Source: Cupriavidus sp. AU9028 (GTDB taxonomy: Bacteria; Pseudomonadota; Gammaproteobacteria; Burkholderiales; Burkholderiaceae). Taken from it: a stretch of 64,000 nucleotides of DNA. A program made the position numbers and the translations under genes. The notes beneath the pieces are model-generated. The model was not told where the DNA came from. It searched no databases and worked only from the letters and a program-made list of their open reading frames with translations. Shown here piece by piece: positions 26,070-35,199 of the stretch. The first letter of the stretch is position 1; each line of letters opens with the position of its first letter. The DNA is taken from positions 1-64,000 of the forward strand of contig NZ_JAIMCG010000010.1 of the NCBI RefSeq assembly GCF_019795295.1. Direction: 5' to 3'.

Positions 26070-27686
26070 TTACCGCTTCACCGCGCCGAACGGATGGTAC
26101 TGGTACAGCCAGGTCTCCGACAGCGGCTTGCCGTCATGGCGCAGGAACAGCCGCATATCGACGGGGTCGTTGCCTTCGGTGGTCAGGTCGAACTGCGCCC
26201 GCCAGTGGCCAGGCACGCCATTGGGCACCGCCTCGGTGAAGACATAGGAGAACTTGCCGCGCGAGGCCCACAGCACGGCCTCGGGCTTGGCGCCGAAGGG
26301 CAGCTTTTCCAGCGGCCCACCCTTGAACTCGACCATGAATTTGCGCACGCCGGACGGGCGCGGCTGTCCGGGCTGGCCGCCGTTGCCCAAGCGGGTGGCG
26401 ACGCAGCGGGCCAGCTCGGTCGGGTAGGGCTCGTCGGCGAGCCAGTGCAGCCGGTAGCGCAACTGGAAGGCCTGGCCGGCCTTGGCCGGTGCCTGCGGGA
26501 CCCACATGGCGACGATGTTGTCGTGGATCTCGTCGTCGGTCGGAATCTCGATCAGCTGCACGGTGCCGGCGCCCCAGCCGTCGCGCGGCTCGACCCACAG
26601 GCTGGGCCGGCGCTCGTAATAGACGCCGTCCTGATAGTGGTCGAAGTTGCGGTCGCGCTGCAGCAGGCCGAAGCCGCGCGGATTCTCGTCCGCGAAGGCC
26701 GAGGCCATGGTGCGCGACGGGTTGTTCAGCGGCCGCCAGATGCGCTCGCCCTTGCCGGTCCACATCGCCAGGCCGTCGGAGTCGTGCACTTCCGGGCGCC
26801 AGTCCACGCCGGTGGCCTTGACCGTCTCCGAGTACCAGAACATCGAGGTCAGCGGGGTCAGGCCCAGGCGCGCGACGTCCTTGCGCAGGAACACCGTGCA
26901 GTCGATGTCCATGATGACGCCCTTGGCGCGCTGCATGGTGAAGCGGTAGGCGCCGGTGACGCTTGGGCCGTCGAGCAGCGCGTGGACCACCACGGTGTCG
27001 CCGCCTTCGCTCGGGGGCTCGAAGTAGAAGTGGGTAAAGGTCGGGAATTCCTCGGGTTTGCCGGCCTCGGCGACGTCCACCGCAATGCCGCGCGCGGACA
27101 ACCCGTACTGGTACAGCTCGCCGATCGCACGGAAGTACGAGGCGCCGAGGAAGGCCACCCAGTCGTTCTTGCGCCAGTCCAGCTTCTCCTGGTCGCCGGT
27201 GCGGCTCTCCTGGAAGCGGAAGCCGGCGAAGCCACTGCCGCGCGGCAGCTTGCGGGCCGGACTGTCGGCTGGCATGTCGAACAGATTCTCGTCGTAGACG
27301 ATCTCCCGCGCGGCCAGCCCGCTGCGTCCGCCCTCGATGACATGCATGCGCACCGGCACCCGGAAGTAGGTGCCGAGATGGAAGAACGTGACGGGAAACT
27401 GTCCCGGGCCGTTGGCAAACAGCGCTTCGTCGGTGCGATAGCGGATCTTGCCGTGCGCGTCGTAGTCGATTTTCTCGAGGATCTCGGCGGGGGCGGTTGG
27501 CGGGGCGACGTAGGCACGGGAGGCCATCTCCCGCGCGCGCTGGATCAGCGCGTCGTGGCTGAAGGGTTGTCCCTTGCGCAGGCGGATGCGGCCGGTGGCG
27601 AGAGCGGCAGGCGAGATGCCCAGGCCCGCGAGCGCCGCGCTGGTGGCGGCGGAGACCAGCACGGTCCGTCGTGTCATGTTCGGCAT
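26070..27686 (-). CDS. opgD: Periplasmic glucan biosynthesis protein OpgD/OpgG family
   Basis: The 538-residue protein has a Tat signal (MTRRTVLVSAATSAALAGLG, cut after ALA) as in OpgD. It continues with the MdoG-family periplasmic domain (FSHDALIQRAREMASRAYV, GFRFQESRTGDQEKLDW, LFANGPGQFPVTFFHLGTYF, MWTGKGERIWRPLNNP). OpgD and OpgG shape osmoregulated periplasmic glucans; the Tat leader and length favour OpgD. No opgH glucosyltransferase gene lies nearby. The start may be at 27686 or 27677. Confidence 0.9.
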   Translation of the reverse strand: MPNMTRRTVLVSAATSAALAGLGISPAALATGRIRLRKGQPFSHDALIQRAREMASRAYVAPPTAPAEILEKIDYDAHGKIRYRTDEALFANGPGQFPVTFFHLGTYFRVPVRMHVIEGGRSGLAAREIVYDENLFDMPADSPARKLPRGSGFAGFRFQESRTGDQEKLDWRKNDWVAFLGASYFRAIGELYQYGLSARGIAVDVAEAGKPEEFPTFTHFYFEPPSEGGDTVVVHALLDGPSVTGAYRFTMQRAKGVIMDIDCTVFLRKDVARLGLTPLTSMFWYSETVKATGVDWRPEVHDSDGLAMWTGKGERIWRPLNNPSRTMASAFADENPRGFGLLQRDRNFDHYQDGVYYERRPSLWVEPRDGWGAGTVQLIEIPTDDEIHDNIVAMWVPQAPAKAGQAFQLRYRLHWLADEPYPTELARCVATRLGNGGQPGQPRPSGVRKFMVEFKGGPLEKLPFGAKPEAVLWASRGKFSYVFTEAVPNGVPGHWRAQFDLTTEGNDPVDMRLFLRHDGKPLSETWLYQYHPFGAVKR

Positions 27687-27886
27687 GCGATAGCGGTGGC
27701 GAGTGCCCTTGTAATCAAGTTGCTGAAAAGACGCGCCGAATGCAAAAAAGTTCGATCGGCGCGCGCGGCGAACGTCGGATGGTAACGCAACGGAGCTGTG
27801 CACCCGACGGCGTGCCCATGCGGTCCGAGGCAGGGCAAGGGCACGGTAGGGTCGATGCGGCCGAACGCAGGTTCGCTCCGGGTGTG

Positions 27887-27903
27887 CCGCACCAATGGTG
27901 CGG
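27887..27903. promoter_or_regulatory. Perfect 7-base inverted repeat upstream of paoA
   Basis: CCGCACC-AAT-GGTGCGG lies 82 bases upstream of the paoA start, in the 298-base gap between opgD and paoA. It may be an operator or a leader hairpin. No regulator gene adjoins it, so the assignment is weak. Confidence 0.35.
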
Positions 27904-27984
27904 ACCTTGCTTGCGCAGGTGTCTTGCGCGCTGGAGTTGCACGCGAACCCGTGGCCCGTCTGGGGGCTGCGCACAGGAGGACCC

Positions 27985-28659
27985 ATGCCGGCATACAACC
28001 CCCCCACGGACGTCGCCAACGAGGACGCCCCGGTCGACACCTCGACACAACCGACGGCGCTTGAACAGACCCCGCAAGGGAGCACCGCGCCGCCCCCCAT
28101 CGACCCGGCCGCCGAGGCGCTGCTGCCCGAGCCGATTCCAGTGCAGATGCGAATCAATGGGGTCGACTACCAGTTGCGGCTGCGCCCTTGGGTGACCCTG
28201 CTCGATCTGCTGCGCGACCGGCTGGACCTGACCGGCACCAAGAAGGGCTGCGATCATGGCCAGTGCGGTGCCTGCACCGTGATCGTCGATGGCCGGCGGA
28301 TCAACGCGTGCCTCGCGCTCGCCGTGGCCTACGACTGCGCCGACATCACGACGGTGGAAGGGCTGGGCAGTCTGGCCGGCAACCCGGAGGGCCTGCACCC
28401 GCTGCAGCAGGCCTTCATCGACTGCGACGCATTCCAGTGCGGCTACTGCACCCCCGGGCAGCTGTGCTCCGCCGTGGGCATGATGAACGAGCCGGCCCCG
28501 GTGAACGCGGCGGAGATCCGCGAGCGGATGAGCGGCAATATCTGCCGTTGCGCGGCCTATCCGCAGATCGTCGAAGCGGTCTCGCGCGTCGTGTTCTCCC
28601 AGCGAGAGACGGCAGAGGAACCGCCCGCCGCCGCAGTCGGACAAGGAGAGCCGCAATGA
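27985..28659 (+). CDS. paoA: Aldehyde oxidoreductase iron-sulfur subunit (PaoA/YagT type)
   Basis: The 224-residue protein carries the two [2Fe-2S] clusters of xanthine-oxidase-family enzymes: Cys89, 94, 97 and 109 (CDHGQCGACTV) in a plant-ferredoxin domain, and Cys152, 155, 187 and 189 (CGYCTPG, CRC) in the helical domain. The first 50 residues are Pro/Thr/Glu-rich and contain no twin arginine, unlike periplasmic E. coli PaoA, so this enzyme may stay in the cytoplasm. An ACAGGAGG site precedes the ATG. It overlaps paoB by four bases (ATGA). Confidence 0.9.
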   Translation: MPAYNPPTDVANEDAPVDTSTQPTALEQTPQGSTAPPPIDPAAEALLPEPIPVQMRINGVDYQLRLRPWVTLLDLLRDRLDLTGTKKGCDHGQCGACTVIVDGRRINACLALAVAYDCADITTVEGLGSLAGNPEGLHPLQQAFIDCDAFQCGYCTPGQLCSAVGMMNEPAPVNAAEIRERMSGNICRCAAYPQIVEAVSRVVFSQRETAEEPPAAAVGQGEPQ

Positions 28660-29753
28660 ACCCATTCCGCTATCAACGCGCCGACTCCGTACCGGCCGCG
28701 CTCGGCGCGATCGACGCCGCCATCTCCACGAGCACGGCGGGCGCGGGTCAGCGGCGTATCGCGCGCTTTCTCGCCGGCGGCACCAACGTGCTGGATCTCA
28801 TCAAGGAAAACGTCTGGCATCCGGCGGTGCTGGTCGACCTGGGACGGCTGCCGCTGGGGCAGATCGAAGCGCTGCCCGATGGCAGCATCCACTTGGGGGC
28901 GATGGCGCGCAATGCGGAAACCGCCGAGCATCCGCTCGTGCGCGAGCGCTACCCGATGCTGCGCGCGGCGATCCTGTCCGCCGCATCGCCGCAGATCCGC
29001 AACATGGCGACCAATGGCGGCAATCTGCTGCAACGTACCCGTTGCTACTACTTCTACGATGCCGGCGTGCCGTGCAACAAGCGCGAGCCGGGCACGGGAT
29101 GCCCGGCCGCCAGCGGGCTGGCACGCCAGCATGCGATCCTCGGCGCCAGCGAACACTGCATTGCCACGCATCCGTCCGACATGTCCGTCGCGCTGGCGGC
29201 GCTCGACGCCACCGTCCATGTCGAGTCGATGCGCGGCACCCGGGAGATTCCGTTCGAGCAGCTGCATCGGCTGCCGGGCGACCGTCCCGAGCTCGATACC
29301 ACGCTGGAGCCGGACGAGCTGATTATGCATATCAGCCTGCCTCCGGCCGATGCCTTTGCGGCGCATAGCACTTACCTGAAGGTGCGCGAACGCGCGTCCT
29401 ATGCCTTCGCGCTCGTGTCGGTGGCCGCCGCACTCGACCTGGAGCCGGGCGGAACGATCCGCGGCGCGCGGCTGGCGCTGGGTGGGGTCGCCCACAAGCC
29501 GTGGCGCGACCGTGAAGCGGAGGCGCTGCTGGTGGGACGGCAGGCGGAGCCCGCGGCGTTTGCGGAGGCCGCGCGCTTCGTGCTGCGCGATGCCCGCGCA
29601 TGGGGCGGACCGGCGCTGCCGGAAAGCACGCCGGGCAATGGCTGGAAGATCCCGCTCGCCGAGCGCGCCATCGTGCGCGCCTTCGAGATGGCCGCCGCCG
29701 GCATCGTCACCAACACCGGCCCCGATGCCGCTCGCCAGGAGATCGCAGCATGA
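28656..29753 (+). CDS. paoB: Aldehyde oxidoreductase FAD-binding subunit (PaoB/YagS type)
   Basis: The 365-residue protein has the FAD-binding FLAGGTNVLDLIK and GNLLQRTRC segments. It also has four extra cysteines (130, 140, 149, 168 in RCYYFYDAGVPCNKREPGTGC...HC) that in E. coli PaoB hold an additional [4Fe-4S] cluster. It relays electrons from the molybdenum subunit to an acceptor. ATGA overlaps with both neighbours show translational coupling of all three subunits. Confidence 0.9.
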   Translation: MNPFRYQRADSVPAALGAIDAAISTSTAGAGQRRIARFLAGGTNVLDLIKENVWHPAVLVDLGRLPLGQIEALPDGSIHLGAMARNAETAEHPLVRERYPMLRAAILSAASPQIRNMATNGGNLLQRTRCYYFYDAGVPCNKREPGTGCPAASGLARQHAILGASEHCIATHPSDMSVALAALDATVHVESMRGTREIPFEQLHRLPGDRPELDTTLEPDELIMHISLPPADAFAAHSTYLKVRERASYAFALVSVAAALDLEPGGTIRGARLALGGVAHKPWRDREAEALLVGRQAEPAAFAEAARFVLRDARAWGGPALPESTPGNGWKIPLAERAIVRAFEMAAAGIVTNTGPDAARQEIAA

Positions 29754-32044
29754 CCAGGACGACGTTGGAAACGATCGACGAGGGCCAGCAGCCAATGGCC
29801 GCGCCTGGCACGGGGCAGGCCGGCATCGGCATCCCGGCCCGGCGGGTGGACGGTCTGGCCAAGGTCACCGGACGCGCGCGTTATGCGGCCGAGCATCCCA
29901 GCGAGGATCTGCTGTACGGCGTGGTCGTCAACAGCACCATCGCGCGGGGACGAATCCTGTCGATGGACACCGGCCGCGCCCTGGCCGTGCCGGGCGTGGT
30001 CGATGTGCTGACCCACGAGAACCGGCCCGCGCATCGGGCGCTGGACCGGTACTACAAGGACATGGTCGCCCCGGCGGGATCGCCCTTCAAGCCGTTGCAC
30101 CGAGACGAGATCGAATGCAGCGGGCAGCCCATCGCACTGGTGGTGGCGGAGAGCTTCGAGGTGGCGCGCTACGCGGCGTCGCTGGTGCAGGTGCGCTACG
30201 ACGTCTGGGAGCACGGCACCAGCCTGCTGGAACATCTGGACGAGCGTCATCCGCCGAATCCGGAGAAGACCGGTTATACCCCGCCGCCACCACCCAAGGG
30301 CGACGCGGACGCCGCGTACGCGCAGGCGCCGGTGAAGACCGAAACGGTCTGCTACTCGGGCGTGGAGCACCATAATCCGATGGAGATGCACGCCAGCACG
30401 GTATGGCGCGACGCGCGCGGACATCTGCTGATCCACGACAAGTCACAGGGGTCGCAGAACTGCCGGGACACGCTGATGAACGTGTTCGGCCTGCCCGAGC
30501 GCAAGATCACGGTGCGCAACCCCTTCGTGGGCGGGGCCTTTGGCTCGGGGCTGCGTCCGCAGTACCAGCTGTTCCTGGCGGTCATGGCGGCGCTGAAGCT
30601 GGAGCGCTCGGTGCGTGTCGTGCTGACGCGCCAGCAGATGTTTACCTTCGGCCATCGGCCGGAGACGTGGCAGCGGGTGCGGCTCGCCGCCGAGCGCGAT
30701 GGCCGCCTGCGCGCGCTGATCCACGAGGCGGTCACCGAAACGTCCCGCCGGGAGGACTATGTCGAGGTCGTGGTTAACTGGTCCGGGCAGCTCTACAACG
30801 CCGACAACGTGCGGCTGGAACACCAGCTGGTCGATCTCGATGTCTATACCCCGATCGATATGCGGGCACCGGGCGCGGCGCATGGCGTGCATGCGATCGA
30901 GGTGGCGATGGACGAGCTGTCCTACGCGCTCGGCATGGACCCGCTGACATTGCGGCTGGTCAACTATGCCGAGAAGGATGGCAACACCGGCCTGCCGTTC
31001 TCGAGCAAGGAGTTGCGCGCCTGCTACGACCGGGCCGCCGAGCGCTTCGGCTGGCACCGCCGCCTGCCAGCGCCGCGCGCGATGCGCCAGGGCAATGAAC
31101 TGGTCGGCTGGGGCATGGCGACCGGCACCTGGGACGCGATGCAGATGCAGGCGCGGGCAAGCGCCACCTTCCACGCGGACGGCCGGCTGGAGGTGACCTG
31201 CGCCGCCAGCGACATCGGCACCGGCACCTATACCGCCATCAGCCAGATCGCGGCCGAGGCGATGGGGCTGCCGCTGGAGCAGGTGATCTTCCGCCTGGGC
31301 GATTCCGACTTGCCCAAGGCGCCGATCGAGGGCGGTTCGTCGCATGTCGCGACGGTCGGCTCGGCGGTGGACGGCGCCTGTGAGCGGCTGCGCCGCCTCA
31401 TCTGGCGGCTGGCGCGGGAGATCCGCGGCGGCGGCATGGAAGGCACCAGTTTCAACGAGGTGGAATTCCGCGACGGCACCATCCGCCTGCGCGACGATCC
31501 TGCTCGCGCGCTGCCGCTGCCGGGCGTGCTGCGCGCCCGGCGCAAGGACAAGCTCGCCGTGCGTTATCTGTCCGAGCCGAACCAGAAGGCGCAGAGCGCG
31601 CATACCTGCGCCGTGCATTCGGCCGTGTTCTGCGAGGTGCGCGTGGACGAAGCGCTGGGCACGGTGCGCGTAGCGAGGGTGGTCAGCGCAATTGCTGCGG
31701 GGAGGATCATCAATCCGATGACCGCGCGCAGCCAGATCGTTGGCGGCATCGTCTGGGGCATCGGCCAGGCCCTGCACGAGGAAACGCTGACCGATCACCG
31801 GCTTGGCCGCTTCATGAACCACAACCTGTCGGAATACCACGTGCCGACCAATGCGGACGTGCACGACATCGACGTGATCTTCGTCGAGGAGGACGACCGC
31901 ATCGTCAGCCGGATGGGCGCCAAGGGCGTGGGTGAGATCGGCATCGTCGGCGTGAGCGCCGCGATCAGCAATGCGATCTACCACGCGACCGGCAAGCGGC
32001 TGCGCTCGCTGCCGATGACGCCTGACAAGGTGATGGCGAGCTGA
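29750..32044 (+). CDS. paoC: Aldehyde oxidoreductase molybdenum-cofactor subunit (PaoC/YagR type)
   Basis: The 764-residue protein has the N-terminal aldehyde-oxidase a/b hammerhead segment (RRVDGLAKVTGRARYAAE). Cofactor-binding motifs follow (NPFVGGAFGSGLR; GSSHVATVGSAVDGAC), and the catalytic Glu729 lies in GAKGVGEIGIVG. It binds the Mo-MCD cofactor and oxidises aromatic or other aldehydes to acids. No paoD (cofactor insertion chaperone) gene follows; the next gene starts 117 bases later and is unrelated. Confidence 0.92.
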   Translation: MTRTTLETIDEGQQPMAAPGTGQAGIGIPARRVDGLAKVTGRARYAAEHPSEDLLYGVVVNSTIARGRILSMDTGRALAVPGVVDVLTHENRPAHRALDRYYKDMVAPAGSPFKPLHRDEIECSGQPIALVVAESFEVARYAASLVQVRYDVWEHGTSLLEHLDERHPPNPEKTGYTPPPPPKGDADAAYAQAPVKTETVCYSGVEHHNPMEMHASTVWRDARGHLLIHDKSQGSQNCRDTLMNVFGLPERKITVRNPFVGGAFGSGLRPQYQLFLAVMAALKLERSVRVVLTRQQMFTFGHRPETWQRVRLAAERDGRLRALIHEAVTETSRREDYVEVVVNWSGQLYNADNVRLEHQLVDLDVYTPIDMRAPGAAHGVHAIEVAMDELSYALGMDPLTLRLVNYAEKDGNTGLPFSSKELRACYDRAAERFGWHRRLPAPRAMRQGNELVGWGMATGTWDAMQMQARASATFHADGRLEVTCAASDIGTGTYTAISQIAAEAMGLPLEQVIFRLGDSDLPKAPIEGGSSHVATVGSAVDGACERLRRLIWRLAREIRGGGMEGTSFNEVEFRDGTIRLRDDPARALPLPGVLRARRKDKLAVRYLSEPNQKAQSAHTCAVHSAVFCEVRVDEALGTVRVARVVSAIAAGRIINPMTARSQIVGGIVWGIGQALHEETLTDHRLGRFMNHNLSEYHVPTNADVHDIDVIFVEEDDRIVSRMGAKGVGEIGIVGVSAAISNAIYHATGKRLRSLPMTPDKVMAS

Positions 32045-32161
32045 GGCACGCGTTGCCTCTGCCTTCATCCATAAGATGGCGCTCGACTGTCGGCGCGCAT
32101 TGGATGCGCCAACCGTAGCCGGCGTCATCGTATCGAGTGCCAAGACTGCCAAGGAGAGCGC

Positions 32162-33211
32162 ATGGCGTTGACCCAACCGATGACGCCGTCCCGGGCCCAG
32201 CGGATCGCCGTATTCCGCGCGCTGAATCTGGGCGACATGCTATGCGCGATCCCGGCGTTGCGGGCCCTGCGGCGGGCCCGGCCGCAGGCCGAGATCACGT
32301 TGGTAGGCCTGCCGTGGGCGCATATCCTGCGCCCGCGCTACGGCGGCTATGTCGACCGCTTCGTCGCCTTCCCCGGGGGCGCCGGGTTGCCGGAGCGCCA
32401 GCCCGCCGCTGGCGAGCTGGAAGCGTTCTTCGCCGGCATGCGCGAGGCCGAGTTCGATCTGGCCCTGCAGATGCACGGCAGCGGACCGGCCAGCAATGCT
32501 GTCGTGGCGGCATTCGGCGCGCGGCGGGCGATCGGGCTCGGCGACCGCGCCCCGGAAGATCGCATCGAGGTCTGGCCGTACGACGATGCCCGCCATGAAG
32601 TGCGGCGCTGCCTGCATCTGCTCGAGGCGGGCCTTGGCATCGGCGAGGCCGACGATGCGCTGGAGTTCCCGCTGCACGAGGAGGACTGGTGGGAGCTGCA
32701 GCGCTATCCCGAGCCGCATGCGGCAACGACCGCGCCTTATGTCTGCCTGCAGGCCGGCGCCCGCGACCCGGCCAAGCGCTGGCCCGTCGCCCACTTCGCC
32801 AGGGTAGGGGACGCGCTGGCGGCGAGCGGCTATCGTGTCGTGCTGACCGGGTCGGGCGCGGAACGGGAACTGGCGCGGCAGGTTGCCGACCGGATGCGTG
32901 ATCCGGCGGTGAACGCGGCCTGCGACATCTCGATCGGCGGCCTTGCCGCCCTGCTGTCGGGCGCTTCGTTGCTGGTGTCGAACGATACCGGGGTGGCGCA
33001 CCTGGCGGCAGCGCTTCGGGTGCGCAGCGTGGTGATCTTCTTTGCCACCGACCTGCGCCGCTGGGGGCCGCCGGACAACGGCCGGCACCGGGTTTGTCAA
33101 GCAGCGGTCGCGCCCGAGCCGGAGGCGGTGCTGGAGCAAGCCCTGGCGCTGCTGTCGGCTACCGAGCGGCGGGAGGTGTCGCGGAATCGAACTGCTCCAG
33201 TGCCATCGTGA
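32162..33211 (+). CDS. Glycosyltransferase family 9 (heptosyltransferase-like)
   Basis: The 349-residue protein has the N-terminal FRALNLGDMLCAIPALRAL acceptor-side motif and the C-terminal ADP-heptose-binding SNDTGVAHLAAALRVRSVVIFF motif, with Asp-Thr-Gly in the nucleotide-sugar loop. Heptosyltransferases add heptose to LPS inner core in the cytoplasm. A AGGAGAG ribosome-binding site supports the ATG. Its last 53 bases overlap the 3' end of the convergent family 9 gene, so the tail may have been lengthened. Confidence 0.88.
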   Translation: MALTQPMTPSRAQRIAVFRALNLGDMLCAIPALRALRRARPQAEITLVGLPWAHILRPRYGGYVDRFVAFPGGAGLPERQPAAGELEAFFAGMREAEFDLALQMHGSGPASNAVVAAFGARRAIGLGDRAPEDRIEVWPYDDARHEVRRCLHLLEAGLGIGEADDALEFPLHEEDWWELQRYPEPHAATTAPYVCLQAGARDPAKRWPVAHFARVGDALAASGYRVVLTGSGAERELARQVADRMRDPAVNAACDISIGGLAALLSGASLLVSNDTGVAHLAAALRVRSVVIFFATDLRRWGPPDNGRHRVCQAAVAPEPEAVLEQALALLSATERREVSRNRTAPVPS

Positions 33212-34286
33212 CGACCTGCGGCACCGGGATGTCGTCGATGAACGATGCCCGGTGCGCGCACTGGCTGCCGATGCAGCTCGCGTTGCAGACCGGGCAGTGG
33301 ATACGGTGAGACACGCCAACGCGATGCAGCCGCGCGGACAGCGGCCCATAGCTGTGCAGATTGCCGATCCAGTACAGCGTCACGGTGGAAATGCCCAGCG
33401 CGCGCGCCAGATGGGCGGGACCGGTATCGTTGGACACCAGCAGGCGCGAGCGCGCGAGCAGCGCGCATAGCCCGCCGACCGACAGCAGCCCTGCCGCGTC
33501 GATGGCCGGCTCGCGCATGCGCTGGCGGACGTCGCGCACCAGCTCGGCCTCGTTCGGGCCACCGTTGATGACGACCTGCGCGCCACGTCGGGAGAGGGCG
33601 TCGCCCACGGCCGCGAATCCGGCGGCGTGCCAGCGCCGGCGCGGATCGGTTGCGCCCGGTTGCAACACCGCAATCGGCGCATGCAGGTCCGGTAGCGCCT
33701 GCTCCAGTTCCGCGACGTCGGCGCCGGTCAGGGCCAGCGCCGGTTCCGTCGCCGGCGCCACCGCACCCACCAGGCCGACGCATTCCTGCAGCAGCCTCGC
33801 GCGCGGGTGCAGATCGATATCGGGCTGCCGATAGGGAAAGTTGCGATCGAGCGCCGCGGCATCCGGCGAACGAAACCCGGCGCTGACGCGCGCGCCCAGC
33901 TGCAGCACGAAGGGATTGCTGAAGCGGCCGCCCCCGTGCAGCTGCAGCGCCAGGTCGAAGCGGCGCGACCGCATGGTCGCAACAAAGTCCACCGCCGCCG
34001 GGTCGTGCTTCCTCCCCGCGTCGGTCGCATCCCCTGGCGCTGGCGCGGTGATTCCCGGGATCGGTGGCAGGCAGATCGCCTCGTCCACCGGGCCTGGCCG
34101 GTCGCGCAGGAATTCGGTGTGCCAGCGGTTGCCGAGCAGGGCAAGGGTGGCATCCGGGTAGCAGGCCTTGAGCGCGTCCAGCGCCGGCAGCGTCAGCACG
34201 AAGTCGCCGACGGCGTTGGCTCGGAGCACGACGATGCGCCGGACATCGGGCACCACGGGGCCGGGCCAGTCTTCCGAGATTGTCAT
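33159..34286 (-). CDS. Glycosyltransferase family 9 (heptosyltransferase-like)
   Basis: The 375-residue protein has RIVVLRANAVGDFVLTLPAL at the N-terminus and SNDTGPAHLARALGISTVTLYW in the sugar-nucleotide site. The tail carries a Cys-rich stretch (HCPVCNASCIGSQCAHR) that could bind metal or stabilise the fold. It is transcribed after the family 2 gene with a 4-base gap and converges on the other family 9 gene, with 53 overlapping bases. The pair probably act on the same surface glycan. Confidence 0.88.
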   Translation of the reverse strand: MTISEDWPGPVVPDVRRIVVLRANAVGDFVLTLPALDALKACYPDATLALLGNRWHTEFLRDRPGPVDEAICLPPIPGITAPAPGDATDAGRKHDPAAVDFVATMRSRRFDLALQLHGGGRFSNPFVLQLGARVSAGFRSPDAAALDRNFPYRQPDIDLHPRARLLQECVGLVGAVAPATEPALALTGADVAELEQALPDLHAPIAVLQPGATDPRRRWHAAGFAAVGDALSRRGAQVVINGGPNEAELVRDVRQRMREPAIDAAGLLSVGGLCALLARSRLLVSNDTGPAHLARALGISTVTLYWIGNLHSYGPLSARLHRVGVSHRIHCPVCNASCIGSQCAHRASFIDDIPVPQVVTMALEQFDSATPPAAR

Positions 34287-34290
34287 GGGA

Positions 34291-35199
34291 TCAGGCCGGC
34301 AGTCCGGCGTCCGGGGTTTGCAGCGAGTCCGCGCGTGTCACCGCGGCGGCTGCCGGCGTGTGGCAGGTGGCGGCGGCAGCCGTGGCAGCCCTGAGTCCAG
34401 ACCACTTCGGCAAGTCCACCTCGCGATTGGGCACGGTGGTGGGCAATTCCTGATGGTGCGCGCCAGAAGGCAGGATGCCACAGCCGCCGTACCGCTCCAT
34501 CACCTGCAGCTGCGCATACACATCTTCCCCGCAGTGCTCGTCGGGGACGCGGTCCCAGAAGGCGAAGCCGCCGCAGTCCAGCAGCTTGTGCCGGTCGTAC
34601 AGCACGCAGCCCCCGGCCCAGGCGACCTTGTACAGCTTCCAGGCGCCGTCGGCGAGCGCGGCCGCGCGCTGGACATGCCAGAGGTTGGCGGCGTTATGCA
34701 GCAGGTGGCGCGACCACGCCGGCGAGTGCGGCTCCACCCGTTCGGGTTGCACCACGTTGTCCGTCCAGTATTCGATGTGCTGCTGATGCGGCCGCTCGTC
34801 GTCCCGGTAGGACAGCCCGATCACCGCGCTGCCGATGAATCCGCAACCGCTGGCATCGAGCGCCTCCACCATCCGCTGCAGCGCCTCCGGCTCGAGGATC
34901 ACGTCGTCGTCGAGGAACAGCACGTACGGCGCGTCGGCGCGCTGCAGCAAGGCGTGCCGTTGCTGGGCGAGGCCGCGGCGCGGCAGGTTGCGGTCCAGCT
35001 CGACCGCATGGCCGCGCGCCCGCAGCAGGCGCACTACCGCCTGGCATTCGGGCGCGTCGTAGCCGGGCGCGCCATCGGACTGATCCAGCACGATCACGCC
35101 GAAGTCGGCGAAGCGCTGGCCGATCAGGGCGGCAAGCGTGACAGCGAGCGCCGCAGGCCGGTTGCGCGTCGGGATCAGGATCTGGACGCGCGCGCTCAA
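34291..35199 (-). CDS. Glycosyltransferase family 2
   Basis: The 302-residue protein has the GT-A start VQILIPTRNRPAALAVTLAAL, the metal-binding LFLDDDVILEPEAL (DxD-like) motif, and a WDRVPDEHCGEDVYAQ acceptor segment. The start is a TTG at 35199 that overlaps the TGA of the DUF4254 gene, so translation is probably coupled to it. The upstream extension of the same frame has no family similarity. It probably adds a sugar to a surface glycan along with the family 9 enzyme. Confidence 0.85.
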   Translation of the reverse strand: MSARVQILIPTRNRPAALAVTLAALIGQRFADFGVIVLDQSDGAPGYDAPECQAVVRLLRARGHAVELDRNLPRRGLAQQRHALLQRADAPYVLFLDDDVILEPEALQRMVEALDASGCGFIGSAVIGLSYRDDERPHQQHIEYWTDNVVQPERVEPHSPAWSRHLLHNAANLWHVQRAAALADGAWKLYKVAWAGGCVLYDRHKLLDCGGFAFWDRVPDEHCGEDVYAQLQVMERYGGCGILPSGAHHQELPTTVPNREVDLPKWSGLRAATAAAATCHTPAAAAVTRADSLQTPDAGLPA

